From Cryptomeria japonica (taxonomy: Eukaryota > Streptophyta > Pinopsida > Cupressales > Cupressaceae): a DNA stretch of 62,000 nucleotides. How positions within the stretch are numbered: the first letter of the stretch is position 1; the number at the start of each line of letters is the position of its first letter. Shown one piece after another: positions 11,551 to 22,930 of the stretch. Location: NCBI RefSeq assembly GCF_030272615.1, contig NC_081412.1:38200911-38262910 (forward strand). The letters are read 5' to 3'. Position numbers and translations under genes: made by a program. Under the pieces are notes generated by a model, which had not been told where the DNA came from, searched no databases, and was given only the letters and a program-made list of their open reading frames with translations.

Positions 11551-11905
11551 GGGGTAGTCTAGTGGCTGGATGGGTGGAGGTGGCCAGTGGGTGGTGCTCT
11601 GGTGGCGGGATGGTGGCACCCTAGTGGTGCTCTGGTGGTGGAGCGGCTGCCAAGCGGTGCAAAGGCAGCCAGGCAAGTGGAGGAGGCCATAGGGTGGAGC
11701 AGAGGCGGCCGGGTGAGTGGAGGAGGCCGCGGGTGGGAAGGCCAGTGGCGAGGTCGGAGGTGTCGAAGCGGAGTAGCAGGGAGGTCGGTGGGAGCAGATG
11801 GGCCCAGTGGCAGCAACTCGAAGGGCCGGGAGGAGGTGCCGGTGGGGGCTGAAAGGAGATGCCGACGGGGGCTGGACTAACAGGTCTGGCAGGGCCGTAT
11901 GGTGG
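11550..11905. other. GC-rich island inside the non-autonomous element
   Basis: A block of about 350 bases is strikingly G-rich on the plus strand (ggtggtgctctggtgg, ggaggaggccgcgggtggg) inside AT-rich surroundings. Reading frames through it are Pro/Arg/Gly-rich and open by composition on both strands, so I do not call a gene. It might be captured DNA or a structured RNA segment. Confidence 0.6.
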
Positions 11906-12341
11906 CCAGACTGTCACATCTGGTACCCTGCAAAAAACTGCAACCCCAAAACAATGTTTGAAACCCCTTTTTTTTATTTGCCTTTTTTTGCTTTTGATTT
12001 TTTTTTTGAAGATTTTTGATAAAAAATTAAAATCTAGCCTACATGCCGTAAAAAGGCAAAAATATTTATTTTGAAATTTTTTCTCGAACTGTGTGCTAGG
12101 GCCGTATGGCCTAGATCTGGAGAAAAATATACTCCTAGAGGCTCAGGAACCAAAAAAGGTCAATTTTTATATGATCATAGGGGTTTTCGGGCCTTCTGAG
12201 CATGACGGTGAGGTCTATTTAGGCCCAAAGTGCTCAAAAAAAAGGTCTATCCCTAGGTGCATAAAAAAAACTTTCTGAAACCCTAGATTTGCTTCCAATG
12301 CAAAAATTATCAAAACAAGAATAGATAGATGTAGATCTGAA

Positions 12342-12353
12342 GCTCTGATACCA
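12342..12353 (-). other. Primer binding site of the non-autonomous element
   Basis: The minus strand reads TGGTATCAGAGC directly next to the LTR that starts at 12354. This fixes the orientation and the noncanonical LTR end. Confidence 0.9.
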
Positions 12354-12730
12354 TATTGGAGTTGAGAAAATACAACACCATAGGAGCCCAAATCATCTCT
12401 GCAAGTTGAAAAACCTATTACAAGGAGAAGCAAGGAAGAAAATCACAGAAGAAAGAAATACACAGAAAATATGCTCAAAAAGAGAGAGCTCAATATTCAC
12501 AAAAAGTGTAATGTAATAATCCTTCTTCTTACAATGAAAAGAAAGAACTCAACCTTTAATAGGTCAAGAAACCCTAAAAAGGAAAACCTAGAGGTTTGCA
12601 CATAATAATTAATAAAAGTATTAATTATTATGTACCTAAAGTTAGCTTAAGTGTAAAAGAGATAAAGGGAACTTAAATAATTAAATAAATATTGTTTAAT
12701 TAATCAAGTAAATACCCGAATACTCTAACA
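12354..12730 (-). repeat. LTR of the non-autonomous element (5' LTR)
   Basis: It is the second direct repeat, nearly identical to 10031-10405 with a few substitutions and a 2-base length difference. Its right edge (CTCTAACA on plus) is followed by the cattt duplication and then by Copia RT codons. Confidence 0.9.
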
Positions 12731-13880
12731 CATTTGGTATGTAAACTAAAGAAGTCTCTTTATGGTTTGAAAGAGTCTCCTAGAATGTGGTATAAAAAAT
12801 ATGATACGTTTGTGTTGTCTTTGGGATTTGTGAGATCAAAAGTTGATCATTGTGTGTACAACAAGGTTGAAGATGATAAGATCCTTATTATTGCTTTGTA
12901 TGTTGACGACATGTTGTTCCTTGGAAATAACAAAGGTATGATCTCAAACTTGAAGTCCCAATTATCCTTGAAGTTCAAAATGAAAGATTTGGGGTCAACA
13001 AACTACATTCTGGGAATGAAAATCAAGAGGGATAGGTCTAAGAGAAAAAATTGGCTCAACCAGAGAAAGTACATCACTAGTGTTCTTGATAAGTTTAATA
13101 TGTCTGACTGTAAACAACAGGTTGTTCCTATTTTGCAGGGAACCAAGCTATTTGTGCATGACAGTCTGAAATCTCCAGAGGAGATAGATGACATGAAGAG
13201 TATACCTTATGCAAGTGCTATTGGCAGTTTGATGTATGCAATGGTTTGTACAAGGGCAGACATTGCCCAACTAGTGGGAGTATTAAGCAGATTTATGTCA
13301 AACCCAGGAAGACCGCATTGGGATGCTGTAAAGAGAGTTTTCAGATTTCTGAAGGGTACTTCAGACTTTGCATTATGCTATCATGGTAATCTGAATGATT
13401 CAAAGAGAACTCTCAGCATTTGTGTTTATGCATATTTTGATTGGGCATGGGACACTGATGGTAGAAGATCTACTAGTGGATACATTTTTTTTACGAATGG
13501 TGGAGCAATAAGTTGGATGAGCAAGAAACAGTCTGTAGTCGCTTTGTCCACTACAGAGTCAGAATACATGGCAGCCACACATGCTTGTAAAGAAGTTGTT
13601 TGGCTCAGGCATTTGAGTACAGATATTGGTTTTGATACAGGGTAGGTTGAGTTGTGAAGTGACAGTCAGAGTGCTATATGTTTAGAAAATAATCCTACAT
13701 ACCATGCTAGGTCTAAACACATAGATGTGCAATTCCATTTTGTGTGTGACATGGTAGAAGATGGAAAGGTTAATCTGAATAAGGTAGACACTCAGGAAAA
13801 TGTTGCAGACGCATTAACAAAACTGGTGAGTACTCCCAAGTTCAGGTGGTGTTCTAACTCGATGGGTCTCAGTACCCATC
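12731..13880 (+). pseudogene. Copia reverse transcriptase (C-terminal half) and RNase H
   Basis: Coding resumes after the insertion with CKLKKSLYGLKESPRMWY. The catalytic YVDD is at 12899-12910. KDLGSTNYILGMKI, TRADIAQLVGVLSRFM and WDAVKRVFRFLKGT follow. RNase H is readable with STSGYIFFTNGGAISW, VALSTTESEYMAA and DSQSAICLENNPTYHARSKHI. The first RNase H Asp region reads AYFDWAWD, where plant Copia usually has DADWAGD. Stops at about 13643-13645 and 13655-13657 break the C-terminal part. The first 912 bases are open, so this half decayed less than gag and integrase. Confidence 0.95.
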
Positions 13881-13926
13881 CCTCTCTATAATGTTTGGAA
13901 AGTGCCCAAGTAGTCCAATGGATTCC

Positions 13927-13942
13927 TCATCAAGTGGGAGTT
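13927..13942 (+). other. Copia polypurine tract
   Basis: The sequence catcaagtgggagttt lies immediately before the 3' LTR; aagtgggag is the usual core in plant Copia elements. Confidence 0.85.
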
Positions 13943-15141
13943 TGTTAGAAGTATGCCTCTAATTCACTTGACCTTTGTTTATATTGATCGGGTTAACTCT
14001 GGCAGATGAAATAGTGTGACGAAAATCTGTGAACTCTATCGGTATAACCTTTGTCGATGAACTCGACATATCGAAGCCTATGTCAGAGCCTAGAGTAGTA
14101 GGTTTGAAGTCATCCCAATGACCCGACGAATTCATCTTCGGTCATCGAGGTAACATCGGTTATCGGATGGACAAAAGAATAAAAGACTTGTAGTTTAGAT
14201 CCAGATCCAACGATCATCGCTTTAGCGCTATATAAATATGCATGTATGTTATTTTCTGTGGCTTGGCGGCCATGGTGGGGCCCGAGATAAGTGAGCGGTC
14301 TAGGCAAGATAAGGGTCGTGTAGATCGAAGATGATCAAATGACGATCAAGGTTGATCCAATGGTGGTCGTTATGTCGCGATGGGAAACTGCTCATTAGTA
14401 TATTCCTTGCGACATGGCGACCAAGTGGTGGGACCCATTAGGAGAGCGGCTAAGGCAAATTAAAGGCCAAGCAGATTGAAATGATCGGATGGTGATCGCA
14501 GAAGATTTGACGGTGGTCGCTAGGTCACGATTGGAAATTGCTCGTGAGACTTTCAATCGCAACCCAGCGACAAAGAAGAATTCTGAGCAGATAGTGAGGT
14601 CGTGCTAAGATGTCAGAGCAGGGACCCCAGATCCAATCAGGGGGTGCCACATGGTGGAGCGTAGAGAGAAAGATCGGACGATAGTTGATTGTTTGTTTTT
14701 CCAATACCCGATGGAGTTGACTTGTCTGAGTCGATGTATTTGAATATGAACCGATTCAATTCCTAGATGCATGTGGGATATTTGTTTTCTCATGAATGCA
14801 GACCGATGCAGATAGTTAGATGTCTATCTGATGATACACTGTATATTGTGGTGTGTACTCGAAGTAATCAGAGTGAACATCTGTGCTATGATAACAGACT
14901 TTATTGTAAAGATTCTTTGCTACGAATAAAGTGTTCTTGTTGTCAATGGTGGGTTTTTTCCCGAAAGGGTTTTCCCACGTAAATTCATGGTGTTTATCTT
15001 TGTGTGTGTTTGATTTCTGATATTGTCTTTGTTTCTTATATGCTAATCTTAGTATTTTGTAAAGTTTTAAAACACACTAGTCTTGTTTCCCCTACAAATT
15101 GACATTAGGGAAGCGTTTTTTTGCATTGTGCTTTCCTTACA
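13943..15141 (+). repeat. Copia 3' LTR
   Basis: It begins TGTTAGAAGTATGCC and ends CTTTCCTTACA. It is about 70 bases shorter than the 5' LTR through a deletion near 14830, where gatgtctatctgatgataca replaces a longer stretch. The U5 signature is at about 14946-14985. Confidence 0.95.
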
Positions 15142-16600
15142 GTTTAATACAACTAAAGTCATCGATTTTTTTCTTTTGACAAGAATAGGACTTTAAAAAA
15201 TATAGATACTATAGGCATTAAGGTTTGATTGGAAAAGTCCATAAGCCTGATGATGGCTTTGCAAATATGTATATTTCTCGCGATATGCTGGTTGACAAGG
15301 GTTATAGTCATCATCGCCATAATATTATTGGGCACCTCTGCTTTATGTAGCACTTGAGATCTATAAAGTGAAGGATGGAGGATCATGTTATGATAAGTGG
15401 GTTTCACATGAGTTGGAAACTCCATAGAAGAGTGCTAGAGTTGGGAATGTGCACACCCACCATAGTAATGAGGTCAAAGATGCATGTGAGAATGGATATC
15501 AATATTGACTACTTTAAGTACATTATGAGGGCATGAATTTTTTCCTTGGACCATGGTTTTGGTGGCACTTAGGTTTATGAAAACTATTTTTGGTTTTCCA
15601 TTTTGCTCAATAAATTAGAGATGTAAGGTAAAGGTTTTATTATGGCTTATAAGTAAAATAATGTGATGATGTTAAAATATTAAGGACTTCATGATTTGCA
15701 TTATGTAATGATGTTTATATGATTAATACAAGCTGAAGAATCCCTTTGCTTGTGGATTTTTTCTTAAAAGGATTTCTCCATGTAATCATAATGCTATATA
15801 TTCTATATTTTTTTACTGGTTTTAATTTGCTACTACATACTTCTCTTTTTTAAATCAATAGCTAATTGCATTATTGAGTGAGCTTAATAAACACGCTCAA
15901 TGTCGTACCTAAGATAAACATATCCAAAGTAATGAAAAATATTACACTAATTGTTTAAAACAAAAGAAAACTTTATAAAAGTTCACATCACTTATTAACG
16001 AACTTTTAATTCTACCAATATTTATTTTAATTATACCTAATTAGTTTAACTTATCATTTTTTAAAAATTGTAATAATTAAATAAAATAAAATAATAATTT
16101 ATTTATTTACTATAAAATTTATGAAAATAAAAAAATTCATATGATGAGGTTTTATTATTTAAATTTTTTTAATTAATTTCAATATCAAATTAACCTAATC
16201 AAATATATTAATACTAACTTTAAAAATCATTTTACACTGTCCCATTCAATTTAAAAATAAAAATACTAATTCTTATAAGATATTCATAATCTAATTATCA
16301 TTAATCATCATCATCATTATATTATCATTGGATGTGATCTGGGAAATAGTTTACCTTCCGTATAGCAGGTGGTATGAGGGATTCCTCCTCAGTTGCTCTG
16401 CAACCTTTGTGCTTTCTCTTTTCCCAGCTTTCATTGAATGATTTAGTCCTTCCAATACAACATCAGATAATGTAGAACCTCCATTACAGAGGATTAGTTA
16501 GAACAGCGCTGGATGCCCTATTTCCTTTGGTAGAGAGGCTACTCTTTAGTCTTTACAGAGATGAGATCATCATCATCACCATCATTAATCATTAATCATC
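15142..16600. other. AT-rich non-coding DNA with a second old LTR signature
   Basis: No gene is recognised. At about 15748-15786 the words gtggattttttcttaaaagg and atttctccatgtaa repeat the Copia U5 signature, so part of this is a very old LTR relic. From 15900 to 16330 the sequence is extremely AT-rich. A segment at 16340-16560 is less AT-rich and could be an exon or UTR, but no clear reading frame supports that. Confidence 0.5.
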
Positions 16601-16607
16601 ATTATCA

Positions 16608-16944
16608 TTAATCATCATCATCATCACCATCATCTTCTTCATCGTCATCAACATACTCAGCCAAATCATCAAAATCCATTTCACGCATGCTAGCCCAAAA
16701 ATCATAATCGATTTCACCGCGGTCACAATATTCGCCATTGTTAATGTATTGTTGAGCAAATATGGTTTGCAATATGTGAATGGTTTTCCTTTCTTCACCT
16801 GCCTCCACTCCCATTATAAACCCTTTTTTTGGTACACCAATTTGGGGCATCCAGGAGTCATATTTTGAGAGCCTTTCTTCATTAACCATGCACGTACATA
16901 TCGTCCATCCACCATCACGAAATGAGAAAAATGCACCACCTATA
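16608..16944 (-). CDS. Exon-like ORF of unknown function with acidic C-terminus
   Basis: The minus-strand frame is open and ends at TAA (16608-16610). A plausible intron acceptor (tttatgtatag on minus) sits at about 16945, so this may be a last exon rather than a complete gene. Visible features are GGAFFSFRDGGWTICTC, IFAQQYINNGEYCDRGEID, YDFWASMREMDFDDLAEYV and a final run of Asp/Glu. The acidic end is partly made by a (GAT)n stretch. I do not recognise the family. It lacks retroelement motifs, so it is the best non-transposon candidate in the window. It could still be chance: the run is only about 110 codons, and I found no convincing upstream exon. Confidence 0.3.
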
Positions 16945-16959
16945 CATAAACTATACATG

Positions 16960-17215
16960 TATATATAAAGTATAATCTAAGCATACATGCACATGATATA
17001 TATAATCCACTCCATCGAACATAAAGTACATATAATCTAACATCTACACATGTGCATGAAATATATAATCTAACATGTACATGTGCATGAAATATATAAT
17101 CTGATCAAACACAAACCAGGTATAAAGTATAATCTAGACTAAACTTCATACATGCATGAAATATATATAATCTAATCAAACACAAACCAGGTATAAAGTA
17201 TAATCTAAGACACTT
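16960..17215. repeat. Irregular tandem repeat around GAAATATATAATCTA
   Basis: The words gcatgaaatatataatct and tataaagtataatcta recur about every 50 bases. The unit caaacacaaaccaggtataa (17105 and 17180) is duplicated exactly. It lies upstream of the minus-strand exon-like ORF. Confidence 0.65.
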
Positions 17216-17701
17216 GAGAAATTATAGTAGTGTCCTCTTTGGGTGATAGTTTCCTCTAGTTCCCTATTTCATTATTTTTCATATAGTTGAGCCTTCCATC
17301 TATTTCTTGAGGAAAATTTATATACAAATCTAGTTCCCCTCGGCATAAAGCATCTTCTAATATTTTTATTTTATTAGAAAGAGTCATACCATGAGGTTTA
17401 TGACACCTCTTTCATTTTGGAAGATTTTAATCACTTGTATGTGACTTATAGTTAGTGTGGGGTTTTGTACATTCTAGTTAGGAAAATTCTTTTGAAAGGT
17501 TTTCCCTTATATTTAGGTGTTAGTTAAGCTCAAGTTGTTCTATGGATTAAATATGAATGTTTCCTCATCCTACTCCTTACTAAAAATGGTTGGTTGATCA
17601 TTTATTCAAGGTGAGTTATCTCTTAGTTGTTCAATTATTTGTGTGTGTGTTTTTTATGGGTGTCGTAAGAATTTCTAAGTGTGTTTTGGTGTAGATTTGG
17701 G
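17216..17701. other. Non-coding DNA with an old LTR-like motif
   Basis: No gene is seen. Around 17460-17520 the words ggggttttgtac, gaaaggttttccctt and aggtgttagtta loosely resemble the Copia U5 signature found elsewhere in the window. Confidence 0.35.
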
Positions 17702-17861
17702 GACATAATTACAATCCGCATTATTCTTCTCCTATTAATTTCTTATGGTGCTCACCATAGTATAAATCCATTACTTTTCTTAATATTCATAATGGATTTA
17801 TACTATGGTGACCACCATAAGAAATTAATAGGAGAAGAATAATGCAAAGTTTAATTATGTC
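17702..17861. repeat. Long near-perfect hairpin (inverted repeat)
   Basis: Arms 17718-17773 and 17790-17845 are reverse complements at 55 of 56 positions (one mismatch in gtgctcacc against gtggtcacc), separated by a 16-base loop. Weaker pairing extends outward through gacataatt on both sides. A transcript would fold into a single stem of the length seen in young plant miRNA precursors or siRNA hairpins. A small foldback element is the other option. No flanking duplication was identified. Confidence 0.9.
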
Positions 17862-18470
17862 AACAAATATTTTTTAATATTTTTGTGTGTGTTTGTATAG
17901 TTAAATGTAGCCATTGTAACAAGTTTGAAAGTTGTTATGTATTATGTGTTAGGAAACCTATTATAGTGAATTGTAATTTAGTTTATGAAATAAATAAAGT
18001 CAAAGTGGACGGATCCTGAAAATTAGATACTTGTTTGTGCAAATCACATAACTAGCGCCAAAATAATTTAAAAAATTAATTTTTTTTGAAGTGTAAAGAA
18101 TGAAGTGTAGAACAATAATATATAATTTATTTCAAATTTAGACAAGTAGTTCAAAAGCTATTAAAAATGGTACACATGTCTCGAAGAACTATGAAGGCAT
18201 TGGTAAAAGAAATAAAAAACTAATATGTTAATGTTGTTCAAATCTTTAAAAAATATATGGTTAGAAAGCTCAAAAGACATGTGAAATTATGATGATAATT
18301 TTACAAATACCCACATAAAGATATTAAATTTTGACAATCCACACGATAATTCTTGAACTATTGCTTTTGGATTAGAACGTGTTCATTTATTTGCATCAAC
18401 ATTTCAAATCACTCTATGATCCATCCTTAGGATAAAATAAGACAGTTGTGGATTTGTGAGTTATAATACG
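17862..18470. other. AT-rich non-coding DNA
   Basis: No ORF, RNA gene or mobile-element motif is seen in this stretch. Confidence 0.5.
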
Positions 18471-19200
18471 AGGGAGGAAAGACAAAATGAATGAAAAATA
18501 ATAAAAACAATCAAAGCAACCTATGAATTAATAAATAAGGGGAAAAAATAAAGCTACACAAAAAATGGAAGAAACATAAAGGAGAAAAAAAAAGTAACAA
18601 AAAAAATAAACTAAAGCAAACCAAAAGAAATCAAAGAAAAAGTAGAAACAAGATAAAAACAAATAAAATCACTTATAAAATTAAAAACAAATCCAATGAA
18701 AAACTAAAAAAATTAAGAAAAGAGAGACAAGAAGGCAATATAATAATGAAATCATGAGACACGAAGATAAACAAAAAACCAAGATAAGAGAGACCAAAGA
18801 ATAATAAAACAAAAACCCAAAACTAAACCAAAAAAATAGAAACAAAAAATAAAAGAAACAATGAAAACACTAAAGAGGAAAAACCTAAAAAATAATAAAA
18901 AAGCAAAAGAAAAGAAAGAAAAACACAAAGATAAGCAAGAAAGAAGCAAAGAAAAAATGGGTCAAAAAAACAAACAAAACAACAAACAAAACGATAAATG
19001 AAATAAAAATTTAAAACAATTTAAATGAAAGCTAAAACCCTAAAAATAAAAGGAAAAATGAAAGCACTAGAAAAAAAAAATAGACAAGAATTGAAAAAGA
19101 AAAGGAGACAGCAAGAAAATGAAAAGCCTAAGAAGATGATGGAAGAAAAGAAGAGTCAGAGAAGATGAGAAAACAAGACAAATAGGAAGGAGAGACCTAA
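18471..19200. repeat. A-rich purine low-complexity tract
   Basis: About 700 bases consist mostly of short aaaa-runs with g and c spacers on the plus strand. Minus-strand ORFs of Phe/Ser/Leu composition here are artefacts of the composition. Confidence 0.7.
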
Positions 19201-19549
19201 ACACCTAAGTGAGAAGGCCCACTCCAAGGAGAGGGGAGTAACCAAACAAAACGGGCTAGAAAGACCAAGGAGAGGAGACACAAAAAGATTACCAAGCTAG
19301 GAGAAGGGAGGGAAGGGGGGAGGGGGAGAGGGAGAAAATACCAAGGAAACAAGTAAGGGAGGGGACAAGTTGACAAGACCATGTAGGAAAGGGCTCAAGG
19401 ATGTGGAAGTTGATTTTTGAGAAAGGGCAACAAGGGTTGCCTTGAAGTACTCAAACTCCACCCTTCATCATGGTTGAGGTTGAATGAGTGGTTGTTTATC
19501 TCAATGGACTCCTTGAGTTTTTGTTTGAAAAAGTAAACTCAAGGAGGAT

Positions 19550-19866
19550 ATTTCACTCTTTGTCTCCCTTGATCTCTAGACCTATCTCTCTTTCTATCAC
19601 TCTCCCTCTCCCCCATCTCACAATCTCACTCTCTCCTCTCTCCCCAAGTGCTAAACCTATCTCTCTCGCCCTTCTCTATATCTCCCCTCTCTTCTCTACC
19701 TGCCTCACATACATTTTCTCCTCTCTATCTCACATCTCTGTCCCCCTCCCCATCTCTCTCTCCTTCCCTCTCTCTACTTATCTATATCTCCTCTCTCTCC
19801 TTACATACATCCCCTCCCTCCCTACCTACCCTCTCATGCTCATCTACTTATCTCATTCTTACCCTT

Positions 19867-19911
<45 letters not shown>

Positions 19912-20310
19912 ATTTATAGCTATCCTTCCCTCGTCTCTCCCCCCTTTTATCTCTACTTATATCTATCCCCTTTCTCCATCTCTCTATAGATATCTCTCCC
20001 TTCTTACCTCTATTTCTCTAAATAAATCTCTCTCCATCCCTCTCTCTACCTCTCTACTTATCCATCTACTTCTATTCTTTATCTCCCCTCTACATTTATC
20101 TATTTATTTCCTATCCCACTATCCATCTATCTTCCCTCTTACTCTCTTTATCTCCCCTCTCCCTCTCTCTATCTACCTCTATTTCCATCCCTCTCTACTT
20201 TTATCTTTGCTAACACTCTACCTCCTTCCCTCCATACTAATATTTCTCACCTCAGACACTCTCTCTCTCCCCCTCCTAACTCCCTCCCTCTCTCTCTCTC
20301 TAACTACTTG
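19550..20310. repeat. Pyrimidine-rich arm of a large inverted repeat
   Basis: The plus strand is almost only C and T, with phrases such as cttctctacctgcctcacat and tacatacatcccctccctcc and a (CT)n run at about 19878-19908. These phrases recur as reverse complements in the purine-rich arm, in the opposite order. Confidence 0.85.
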
Positions 20311-21185
20311 TGTGGAGAGTATGAGTGAGGGAAGATAGATAGATAAAACTAGTTAGATAGATAGACTATGGAGAGGGAAGGAGGGAGGGAGAGAGAGAGA
20401 AAGGGATGAAGAGGTAGGGGAGAGAGAGAGAGACGTAAAATAAATAGTAGTATGGAGGTAAGGAGGTAGATATTTAGGGAGAATAATAGTGAGACAGATG
20501 GAAAGAAAGGTAGGTACAAAGAGGGAGAGGAGAGATAAAGTGAGTAAGAGGGAAGATAGATGGCTAGATAGAGAGAGGATATAGAGAGTAGAGATATATG
20601 GATAAGTAGAGAGGTGAAGAGATGGAAAAAGGGAGGGATGCAAGTGTGAAGAGTGAAGGTGGGAAGTACATTTACGTTGAGAAATAGAAGTAGGCGGGGA
20701 AGGAGGGATAGGTATGTATAGCAAGAGGAAGAGTAGATAGATATAAGTAGAGATAAAAGGGGAGAGAGAGGAGGGAAGGAGAGATATGTAAAAAATAAAG
20801 GTGGGAAGGGAGTGAGAAGGAGATATGTAGAGAGAGAGGGGGGGTCTATCTTAAGGTGTAGAGGAAAGAGTTAGATAGAGAGGAGATAGAGGGAGAGTGA
20901 TAGGGAGAGAGATATATATAAAGCTTGGGGGAGACAAAGAGAGTGTGATAAAGAGAAATAAAGATGAAAGAAGGTAGGGATCAAGTGAGAGAGAGGGGGA
21001 TTGATGTAAATAAATGGATGTATGTGGAGAGAGGGATGTGGGAGATAAAGGTAAGTAGATAGGGAAAGGGTGAGAGTGAGATAAGTAGAGAAGGAGCATG
21101 GGAGGGTAGGATATAGAGAAAGGGAGAAAGAAAGGGAGATGTATGTAGATAAGTAGAGGTAGGGAGGGAGTAAGGGGATGTATGT

Positions 21186-21268
<83 letters not shown>

Positions 21269-21500
21269 GGATGGGGATGGGGGAGAGAGGTGACATAGAG
21301 AGGAAAGAATATGTGTCAGGTAGGTAGAGAAGAGAGGGGAGATACAAGGAAGGGTGAGAGGGAAAGTTTTAGAGCTTGGGGAAAGAGGAGATAATGAGAT
21401 AGTGAGATGGGGGAGAGAGGGGGAGAGAGGGGGAGAGTGACAGTGGTAGGAAGAGAGATAGGTCTAGATATTGAGGGAGAAAAAGGGAGTGAAACAGAGA
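20311..21500. repeat. Purine-rich arm of the large inverted repeat
   Basis: The plus strand is A/G-rich with a long (GA)n run at about 21188-21263. Segments at about 21130-21350 are imperfect reverse complements of 19660-19860, for example tgtcaggtaggtagagaaga against tcttctctacctgcctcaca. The two arms make an imperfect palindrome of roughly 2 kb. ORFs on either strand (Ser/Leu/Pro-rich) are repeat artefacts. Confidence 0.85.
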
Positions 21501-21780
21501 TAGAGAGAGAATGATAATAAGAGCTTAGTGATTAAAATTCAACTAAGTTTGATAAAATATAACATATAGAGCTTGGGGAGAGAAGAGAGAGTGAGATAGA
21601 GAGAGGTAGAGAAGGAGAAGGAGAGAGATAGGAAAATAGATAGGTTTGGAGCTTGGGAGAGACAAAGTGGATGAGATAGATATATAGCAAGAGAATGATG
21701 ATAAGAGCCTAATAATTACTAAAATTTGACCAAGTCTAAAAAATTATAAGATCTACTAAGATCTAGAATATGCATTATGA
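21360..21780. repeat. Repeats beginning GAGCTTGGG
   Basis: The phrase gagcttggg followed by gagag-like sequence occurs near 21371, 21570 and 21648, and as aagcttggg near 20922. Two copies are preceded by an at-rich ataagagc-like segment (about 21517 and 21703). These look like 150-200-bp tandem units diverging from the purine arm. Confidence 0.6.
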
Positions 21781-21792
21781 AACCATTCTCAA

Positions 21793-21822
21793 ACATCCTG
21801 CCAATACATACATAAAATATAA

Positions 21823-21862
<40 letters not shown>

Positions 21863-21892
21863 TTATATTTTATGTATGTATTGGCAGGATGT
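21793..21892. repeat. Perfect 100-bp palindrome with (TA)n centre
   Basis: The left arm acatcctgccaatacatac continues into ataaaatataactta, then (TA)n, and the right arm is its exact reverse complement ending ggcaggatgt. It would extrude as a cruciform. The right arm directly joins a hexanucleotide repeat. Confidence 0.9.
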
Positions 21893-22310
<418 letters not shown>

Positions 22311-22740
22311 TTTCTGATGAACCTGATATTTCTTACACTTTCTTATCATCTAATTTTAAATATGATATTGTAAAATTTCATTGCATATTTTGAGTTAACA
22401 TTTCTTTGGTTACATCTTTAGCATGGCATATGAGTTTCTTGTTTGATTATAAGTGCATATGGAGTTCTTATCTTATTTTTATAGTTCAATTTCATGTTGC
22501 ATTCAAGATGTTCACATTGTTCCCTTTCATGCATACGATGATAACTTATCTCTTCCTTTCATTCATAGCTATGATTTACCCTCTCTCGAGATTGGTCCCA
22601 CTAATGAGGGAAAATTGATGCAAGAAGAGAATATGGGCATGTGCACAAAGATGGTGGTCAGAAAAGTGGACACCACACAAAAAAAAATTGGAAAAACAAG
22701 CAGCGTGTACGTGGTTATAAAATTTGAAATTCCCACATAG
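22311..22740. other. Non-coding DNA
   Basis: The small ORFs here (about 22406-22740) show no recognisable similarity and overlap in two frames. I see no feature I can support. Confidence 0.4.
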
Positions 22741-22930
22741 GTGCTTAGGTTTGTTCTTCCCGAGCCTATAAAAGGTAGTGCCTACGCGCTGCTTTTAGGA
22801 AAATGAGCATGTACACGCTACTCCTAGGAAATTGAGTGCATACACGCTACTCATAGGAAAATGAGTGCATACCTACTAATAATCCAAATAAAACCGCGTA
22901 CGCGGTGCCTGGTAAAAAAAGTTTTTAAAA
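22741..22930 (+). repeat. Short tandem repeat around TACACGCTACTC with upstream TATA
   Basis: A TATA-like cctataaaagg is at 22764-22774. After it come about four diverged units of roughly 33 bases containing tacgcgctgc or tacacgctactc, then aggaaaatgag and tgcatac. The phrase cgcgtacgcgg follows near 22903. The design (a TATA, then short CG-containing repeats, then an ATG at 23036) recalls the repeat-filled leaders and introns elsewhere in this window. Confidence 0.5.

Larger units (their letters stand above)
10031..12730 (-). mobile_element. Non-autonomous LTR retrotransposon nested in Copia RT
   Basis: Two direct repeats (10031-10405 and 12354-12730) enclose about 1.95 kb without gag or pol. 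A primer binding site directly abuts the right repeat on the minus strand (12342-12353), and a polypurine tract abuts the left one, so the element runs right to left. A 5-bp duplication (cattt) flanks it. The size is between typical TRIM and LARD elements. It must have moved with proteins supplied by another element; the tRNA-Met primer site suggests a Copia helper, by inference. Confidence 0.9.
5810..15141 (+). mobile_element. Ty1/Copia LTR retrotransposon, full length but inactive
   Basis: Two direct LTRs (5810-7078 and 13943-15141) bracket a primer binding site, a gag-protease-integrase-RT-RNase H region in Copia order, and a polypurine tract. The coding region has frameshifts and stops. 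Its reverse transcriptase is split by another LTR element at 10031-12730. The LTRs differ by many substitutions and one deletion of roughly 70-90 bases in the 3' LTR near 14830, so the insertion is not recent. Confidence 0.95.

Noticed and set aside
11559-11917. Proline-rich ORFs in the GC-rich island
   Set aside because: Both strands are open because of composition, and no domain is visible.
19488-21347. Ser/Leu/Pro-rich ORFs
   Set aside because: They exist only because C/T-rich DNA lacks stop codons; there is no protein-like variation.
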